A stretch of DNA of 64,000 nt from Isoetes taiwanensis. Its lineage: Eukaryota; Streptophyta; Lycopodiopsida; Isoetales; Isoetaceae. Positions 58,201 through 64,000 of the stretch are shown here, piece by piece. The position numbers were made by a program, and so were the translations under genes. Position 1 is the first letter of the stretch. Each line of letters begins with the position of its first letter. The notes beneath the pieces were generated by a model. It saw nothing but the letters and a program-made list of their open reading frames with translations, did no database searches and was not told where the DNA came from. The DNA lies in the NCBI GenBank assembly GCA_021234155.1, contig JAJEKV010000002.1:35322128-35386127 (forward strand). Direction: 5' to 3'.

Positions 58201-61200
58201 ATCGGTCGGGAGAACTTGTCAAACCGGCGGAAGGCCCCGTCGATGTCGGCCTTGTAGAAACCTTGACTTGTTTTGTCGTTCGCACGCGGGATGCTCGGGA
58301 ATGGCAAATAGACCGCCAAATCGTCAGGAATGGCGAAATTACCCTAGGGAGCAAGTTACACTGGCCGGTTTTGCGAAAGAAGGAAACACTCACGCCCTCC
58401 ACGACAAGATCCCCGCATGCACATCCTAGGCCAATTGACTACGAGTGTGATGGAAGTGAGCTACTTTTGGCTTCTTGGAGTTCGGGGTGGTCTTCCGGCC
58501 CACGGAACTTGGTCCCCAGGGCAATGTCGACGCTCTGAGTCCATTGGCAGAGTCAGATCGCGATTCAGGAGAGCGGAGGTCGCCCGTCCGTCCCCAGGGC
58601 CTTGGGGAGAGGAAATTTGGGGCAAGCAGCCTCGGAGGGATTTTAGGGTCCGCTCTGGCGTCAACCCCAACCCCACTTCAAGACCGCGCGCAAGGTCCCG
58701 GGCCGAATCGACAAGGAGAGGGCCTCCAAACGTAAACCCGTGGGTTGCGGGGCTCTAGAAGGGTTTACGTTTTGGGGGCCGAGTCCCGGTACGTTGCACT
58801 TGGGACTGGCGGCCAGAAGCAAGCGGCCAGGGAATCACGGAGCAAGGGGAACCGACGGAGCGGAGTTTGGGCCTTTCCTCCTCCCGATGTGGCAAGTAGA
58901 AGTCGGGGGGCTTTTGCGATGGCAAGACATTCAGTAAATTCGCAATTAATGCATTGCCGCGAAAATAAATTCGGTTTTTTGCATTGTGGGATCCCTAATT
59001 CATCTCCAAAGACGGCCCAATTTTGAATTTTGCGGAGAAGGTCTAGGTGAAAGGGTTAGCATTAGAACGGTCGGGGCAGCCGTTCTTGGGCAACAGAAGC
59101 CTGGCACCCTTCCCAAGTCAAAGCGAGGCCGGGACCTTGCGGGGATCCCTCACAAGAGGGGGAGAGTCCGGACCCGTGAGGCGGGATCAAAAAGTTCCCG
59201 AGGCAGCCCTTCTGGCGGGCTCCCGGGGCTGCGCGCTAATGACCACCCTCCCGGGCCGGTTCCCCTATCCGGCCGTTGGATCCTCCGTTCGGGGGCCCCT
59301 CTTCGGGGAAGGTCCAAAAGATTCCAGATCGGTCAGGAGAACTTGTCAAACGCGGGGCGTCGATGTCGACCTTGTAGAAACCGCCTTTGTTTTGTCGTTC
59401 GAGCACGCACGGGGATGCTCAGGAATGGCAAATAGACCCCGCCAAATCGTCGGGAATGGCGAAATTACCCTAGGGAGCAAGTTACGGTCGGTTTGCAAAA
59501 AAAGAAGGAAACACTCCGCCCTCCACGGCGGTATCAGCATGCACATCCTAGGCCAATTGACTCACGAGTGTGATGGAAGTGAGCTACTTTGGCGCTTCTT
59601 GGAGTTCGGGGTGGTCTTACTAATTTTAAACTTGGTCCCCGAGGGCAATGTCGGCGTTCGAGTCCATTGGCGTAGTCGGATCGCGATTCAGGAGAGCGGA
59701 GGTTGCCCGTCCGGGCCCCGGGGCCTTGGGGAGGAAATTTGGGGCAAGCAGCCTCAGGAGGGATTTTAGGGTCTCAAGGCTCAAGCGCCAACACCCCAAC
59801 CCCACTTCAAGACACGGCGCCAAGGTCCCGGCCGAATCGACAAGGAGAGGGCCTCCAAAACGTAAACCCGGGTGGGTTGCCGGGCTCTAGAAGGGTTTAC
59901 GTTTTGGGGCCGAGTCCGGGTCTGTTGCACTTGGGACTGGCCGGAGAAGCGGACCGAGAATACGGAGCAAGGGAACCCGGCCGGAGCGGAGTTTGGGCCT
60001 TTCCTCCCTCCCGATGTGGCAAGTAGAAGTCGGGGCTTTTTTGCAGTGGCAAGACATTCAGTAAATTCGCAATTAATGCATTGCACGAAAATAAATTCGG
60101 ATTTTTTGCCCGGTGGGATCCCTAATTCATCTCGGCACACGGCCCAATTTTGAATTTTCGGAGAAGGTCTAGGTGAAAGGGTTAGCATTAGAGCGGTCGG
60201 GGCAGCGGATTCTGGAGGCAAGCATTGGCACCCTTCCCCAAGTCAAACGAGGCGGGACCTTGCGGGGATCCCTCACAAGAGGGGAGAGTGGGACCCGGAG
60301 GCGGGATCCAAAAAGTTCCCGAGGCAGCCCTTCTGGCGGCGCTCCCGGGGCTGCCGCTAATGACCACCCTCCGGGCGGTTCCCCTATCCGGCCGTTGGAT
60401 CCTCCGATTCGGGGCCCCTCTTGGGGAAGGTCCAAAAGATTCAGATCGGTCCGGGAGAACTTGTCAAACCGTCCCCGGGCGTCCCGATGTCGACCTTGTA
60501 GAAACCGCCTTTGTTTTGTCGTTCGAGACGCAGGGATGCTGGGAATGGCAAATAGACCCCGCCAAATCGTCCGGAATGGCGAAATTACCCTAGGGAGCAA
60601 GTTACACGGTCGGTTTTGCTAAAGAAGGAAACACTCACGCCCTCCACGACAAAGATCCCGCATGCACATCCTAGGCCAATTGACTACGAGTGTGATGGAA
60701 GTGAGCTACTTTGGCGCTTCTTGGAGTTCGGGTGGTCTTCTGGCCACGGAACTTGGTCCCCAGGGCAATGTCGACGTTCTGAGTCCATTGGCAGAGTCAG
60801 ATCGCGATTCCGGAGAGCGGAGGTCGCCCGTCCGTCCCCAGGGCCTTGGGGAGAGGAAATTTGGGGCAAGCAGCCTCCGGAGGGATTTTAGGGTCCGCGC
60901 TCTGGCGTCAACACCCCAACCCCACTTCAAGACACGGCGCAAGGTCCCGGCCGAATCTGACAAGGAGAGGGCCTCCGAAACGTAAACCCTGTGGGTTGCC
61001 AGGCTCTAGAAGGGTTTACGTTTTGGGGGCCGAGTCCCCGGTCTGCTGCACTTGGGACTGGCCAGAAGCAGCAGTAGGAGAATACTGAGCAAGGGAACTG
61101 ACGGAGCGGAGTTTGGGCCTTTCCTCCTCCCGATGTGGCAAGTAGAAGTCGGGGGGCGCTTTTGCAGTGGCAAGACATTCGTAAATTCGCAATTAATGCA

Positions 61201-64000
61201 TTGCACGAAAATAAATTCGTTTTTGCGGTGGGATCCCTAATTCATCTCCGGCACACGGCCCAATTTTGAATTTTAGGAGAAGGTCTAGGTCAAAGGGTTA
61301 GCATTAGAGCGGTCGGGGCAGCAGATTTGCGGGGAACAACCGAGGGCACCCTTCCCCAAGTCAAGCGAGGCCCGGGGACCTTGCGGGGATCCCTCACAAG
61401 AGGGGAGAGTCCAGGACCCGAGGTGAGGGGGATCCAAAAAGTTCGAGGCAGCCCTTCTGGCGGCTCCCCGGGGCTGCGCTAATGACCACCCTCCGGGCGG
61501 TTCCCCTATCCGGACCGTTGGATCCTCCGTTCGGGGGCCCCTCTTGGGGAAGGTCCAAAAGATTCCAGATCGGTTAGGGAGAACTTGTCAAACCGCTGGG
61601 CGCCCACGATGTCGGCCTTGTAGAAACCCGCCTTTGTTTTGTCGTTAGGGCAGGGATGCTCCGGAATGGCAAATAGACCACCAAATCGTCGAGGAATGGC
61701 GAAATTACCCTAGGGAGCAAGTTACAAGGCCGGGTTTTGCGAAAGAAGGAAACACTCCGCCCTCCACGCAAAGGTATCGCATGCACATCCTAGGCCAATT
61801 GACTACGAAAGTGTGATGGAAGTGAGCTACTTTGGCGCTTCTTGGAGTTCGGGTGGTCTTAAGCCACGGAACTTGGTCCCCAGGGCAATGTCGGCGTTCC
61901 GAAGTCCATTGGCAGAGTCGGATCGTGATTCAGGAGAGGAGGAGGTCGCCTGGTCCGTCCCGGGGCCTTGGGGGGAGAGGAAATTTGGGGCAAGCAGCCT
62001 CCGGGGGGATTTTAGGGTCCGCTCGGCGTCAACACCCCAACCCCACTTCAAGAGACACGGCGCAAGGTCCCGGCCGAATCGACAAGGAGAGGGCCTCCAA
62101 GCGTAAACCCCGTGGGTTGCCGGGCTCTAGAAGGGTTTACGTTTTGGGGGGCGAGACCCTGGTCAAGGTGCACTTGGGACTGGCCGAAGCGGCAATGAGA
62201 ATACGGAGCAAGGGAACCGGCGGGCGGAGTTTGGGCCTTTCCTCCTCCCGATGTGGCAAGTAGAAGTCGGGGCTTTTGCGATGGCAAGACATTCGTAAAT
62301 TCGGCAATTAATGCATTGCACGAAAATAAATTCGGTTTTGCCGGCGGGATCCCTAATTCATCTCCAAGACACGGCCCAATTTTGAATTTTTGGAGAAGGT
62401 CTAGGTGAAAGGGTTAGCATTAGAGCGGTCGGGGCAGCCCGATTTGTTGGCAACCGAAGCCGGGCACCCTTCCCCAAGTCAAACGAGGCCAGGACCTTGC
62501 GGGGATCCCTCACAAGAGGGGAGAGTCCAGGACCCGAGGGAGGCGGGATCCAAAAAGTTCCCGAGGCAGCCCTTCTGGCGGCGCTCCCGGTCACGCGCTA
62601 ATGACCACCCTCCCGGAGCCGGTTCCCCTATCCGGACCGTTGGATCCTCCGTTCGGGGGCCCCTCTTGGGAAGGTCCAAAAGATTCCAGATCGGTCAGGG
62701 AGAACTTGTCAAACGCGGGGGCGCCCCGATGTCGGCCTTGTAGAAACCGCCTTTGTTTTGTCGTTCGCAGGGATGCTCCGGAATGGCAAATAGACCTGCC
62801 AAATCGTAGGAATGGCGAAATTACCCTAGGGAGCAAGTTACACGGCCGGTTTTGCGAAGAAGGAAACACTCACGCCCACCAAGCGGTATCATGCACATCC
62901 TAGGCCAATTGACTACGAGTGTGATGGAAGTGAGCTACTTTGGCGCTTCTTGGAGTTCGGGTGGTCTTCGGCCCGCGGAACTTGGTCCCAGGGCAATGTC
63001 GACGTTCCGAGTCCATTGGCGAGTCCGGATCAGCGATTCCGGGAGGCCGGAGGTCGCCCGTCCCGGCCCGGTGGCCTTGGGGAGAGGAAATTTGGGGCAA
63101 GCAGCCTCAGGAGGGATTTTAGGGTCCAAGGCTGGCGTCAACACCCCAACCCCACTTCAAGACACGGCCCAGTCCCGGCCGAATCGACAAGGAGAGGGCC
63201 TCAAACGTAAACCCGTGGGTTGCTAGGCTCTAGAAGGGTTTACGTTTTGGGGGCGAGAGTCTGGTCTGCACTTGGGACACGGGCCGGCGGCAAAGAGCCG
63301 AGAATACTGAGCAAGGGGCGGCGGGCGGAGTTTGGGCCTTTCCTCCTCCCGATGTGGCAAGTAGAAGTCTGGGGCTTTTTGCGATGGCAAGACATTAAGT
63401 AAATTCGCAATTAATGCATTGCACGAAAATAAATTCGGTTTTGCCAGCGGGATCCCTAATTCATCTCAAAGACACGGCCCAATTTTCGGAATTTTGGAGG
63501 AGAAGGTCTAGGTCAAAGGGTTAGCATTAGAGCGGTCGGGGCAGCCCGATTGCGTGGCAACCGAGTGGCACCCTTCCCCAAGTCAAGCGAGGCCAGGACC
63601 TTGCGGGGGATCCCTCACAAGAGGGGAGAGTCCAGGACCCCGGGAGGCGGGATCCAAAAAGTTCCCGAGGCACCCTTCTGGCGGCGCTCCCGGGGCTGAC
63701 GCTAATGACCACCCTCGAGCCGGTTCCCCTATCCGGCCGTTGGATCCTCCGTTCGGGGGCCCCTCTTCGGGGAAGGTCCAAAAGATTCCAGATCGGTCGG
63801 GAGAACTTGTCAAACCGCTGGGCGCCCCGATGTCGGCCTTGTAGAAACCGCCTTTGTTTTGTCGTTAAGACGCCGGGATGCTCGGAATGGCAAATAGACC
63901 CGCCAAATCGTCAGGAATGGCGAAATTACCCTAGGGAGCAAGTTACACGGTCGGTTTTGCGAAAGAAGGAAACACTCCACCCTCCACGACGGTATCCCGC
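55257..64000. repeat. Satellite array, about 1.115 kb monomer, at least 7.8 copies
   Basis: The marker AGGGTTTACGTTTTGG recurs at 55431, 56531, 57651, 58760, 59892, 61011, 62132 and 63235 (spacings 1100-1132, mean about 1115). All copies are in one orientation and the array runs off the window. Invariant blocks include GGAAATTTGGGGCAAGC, CCCCAACCCCACTTCAAGA, GCATGCACATCCTAGGCCAA and ATTCGCAATTAATGCATTGC. Variable positions cluster at CG and CAG/CTG contexts, mostly 1-4 base changes. Frames up to about 240 codons occur but differ from copy to copy, so no protein is supported. No rRNA or tRNA is present. Confidence 0.9.

Noticed and set aside
55257-64000. Coding repeats or a tandem gene family in the satellite
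   Set aside because: Long frames occur because of high GC but switch frame from monomer to monomer, with no conserved start or domain.
55257-64000. Ribosomal DNA spacer or telomeric repeat
   Set aside because: No rRNA sequence is present, and the single TTTTAGGG word per monomer is not a telomere repeat run.

Overview
The window reads as nuclear DNA of a land plant, most likely a repeat-rich, large-genome lineage such as a fern or lycophyte. That placement is inference. It rests on plant-type LINEs, a CACTA-like terminus, a RING-H2 protein of the plant ATL class, GT-AG introns and long (TA)n tracts; no bacterial operon structure is visible. Host coding sequence is sparse. One intact gene (ATL RING-H2, 46.1-46.5 kb) and one multi-exon gene fragment (36.4-37.0 kb) are the clearest non-transposon candidates.

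0-13.2 kb holds two head-to-tail copies (unit about 7.6 kb, both on the minus strand) of an unusual retroelement. It has a first exon with a SAP-like helix-loop-helix, an about 1.7 kb intron, a second exon coding an unrecognised 547-residue protein, an about 240 bp intron, and a third exon with a reverse transcriptase (RT) carrying YIDD and a D..x..Y..IP motif, as in Penelope-like elements. 13.2-20 kb is an AGATTC-rich degenerate minisatellite, (TA)n tracts, a cluster of heat-shock elements with a TATA box, and small tandem duplications. At 20.1-21.2 kb a TATA box and two short exons encode a second protein whose first exon resembles that of the retroelement.

22-43 kb is a graveyard of nested non-LTR elements in both orientations. 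It includes one LINE with an intact L1-like ORF1 and a broken ORF2 (37.7-41.7 kb), a GC-rich decayed LINE (30.7-35.8 kb), a 5'-truncated sister (25.5-26.4 kb) and a 3'-end-only relative (42.9-43.2 kb). A short SINE-like repeat (28.75 and 41.69 kb) ends in the same sequence as these LINEs. A 725 bp palindrome (29.54-30.26 kb), a TIR element inside a LINE, and a TTF/BED-like zinc-finger exon cut by a LINE tail (42.5-42.95 kb) are also here. 48.27-54.07 kb is a probable CACTA element with ACGTC-rich subterminal arrays and a missing right terminus. 55.26 kb to the end is a satellite array of about 1.115 kb monomers.

A cross-cutting observation is that differences between repeat copies (retroelement copies, a 206 bp duplication, the satellite) cluster at CG and CAG/CTG sites, with small insertions and deletions, while neighbouring sequence is invariant. 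This pattern is expected of long-read consensus errors at methylated CG/CHG sites. Many frameshifts listed here may therefore be assembly artefacts rather than biology.
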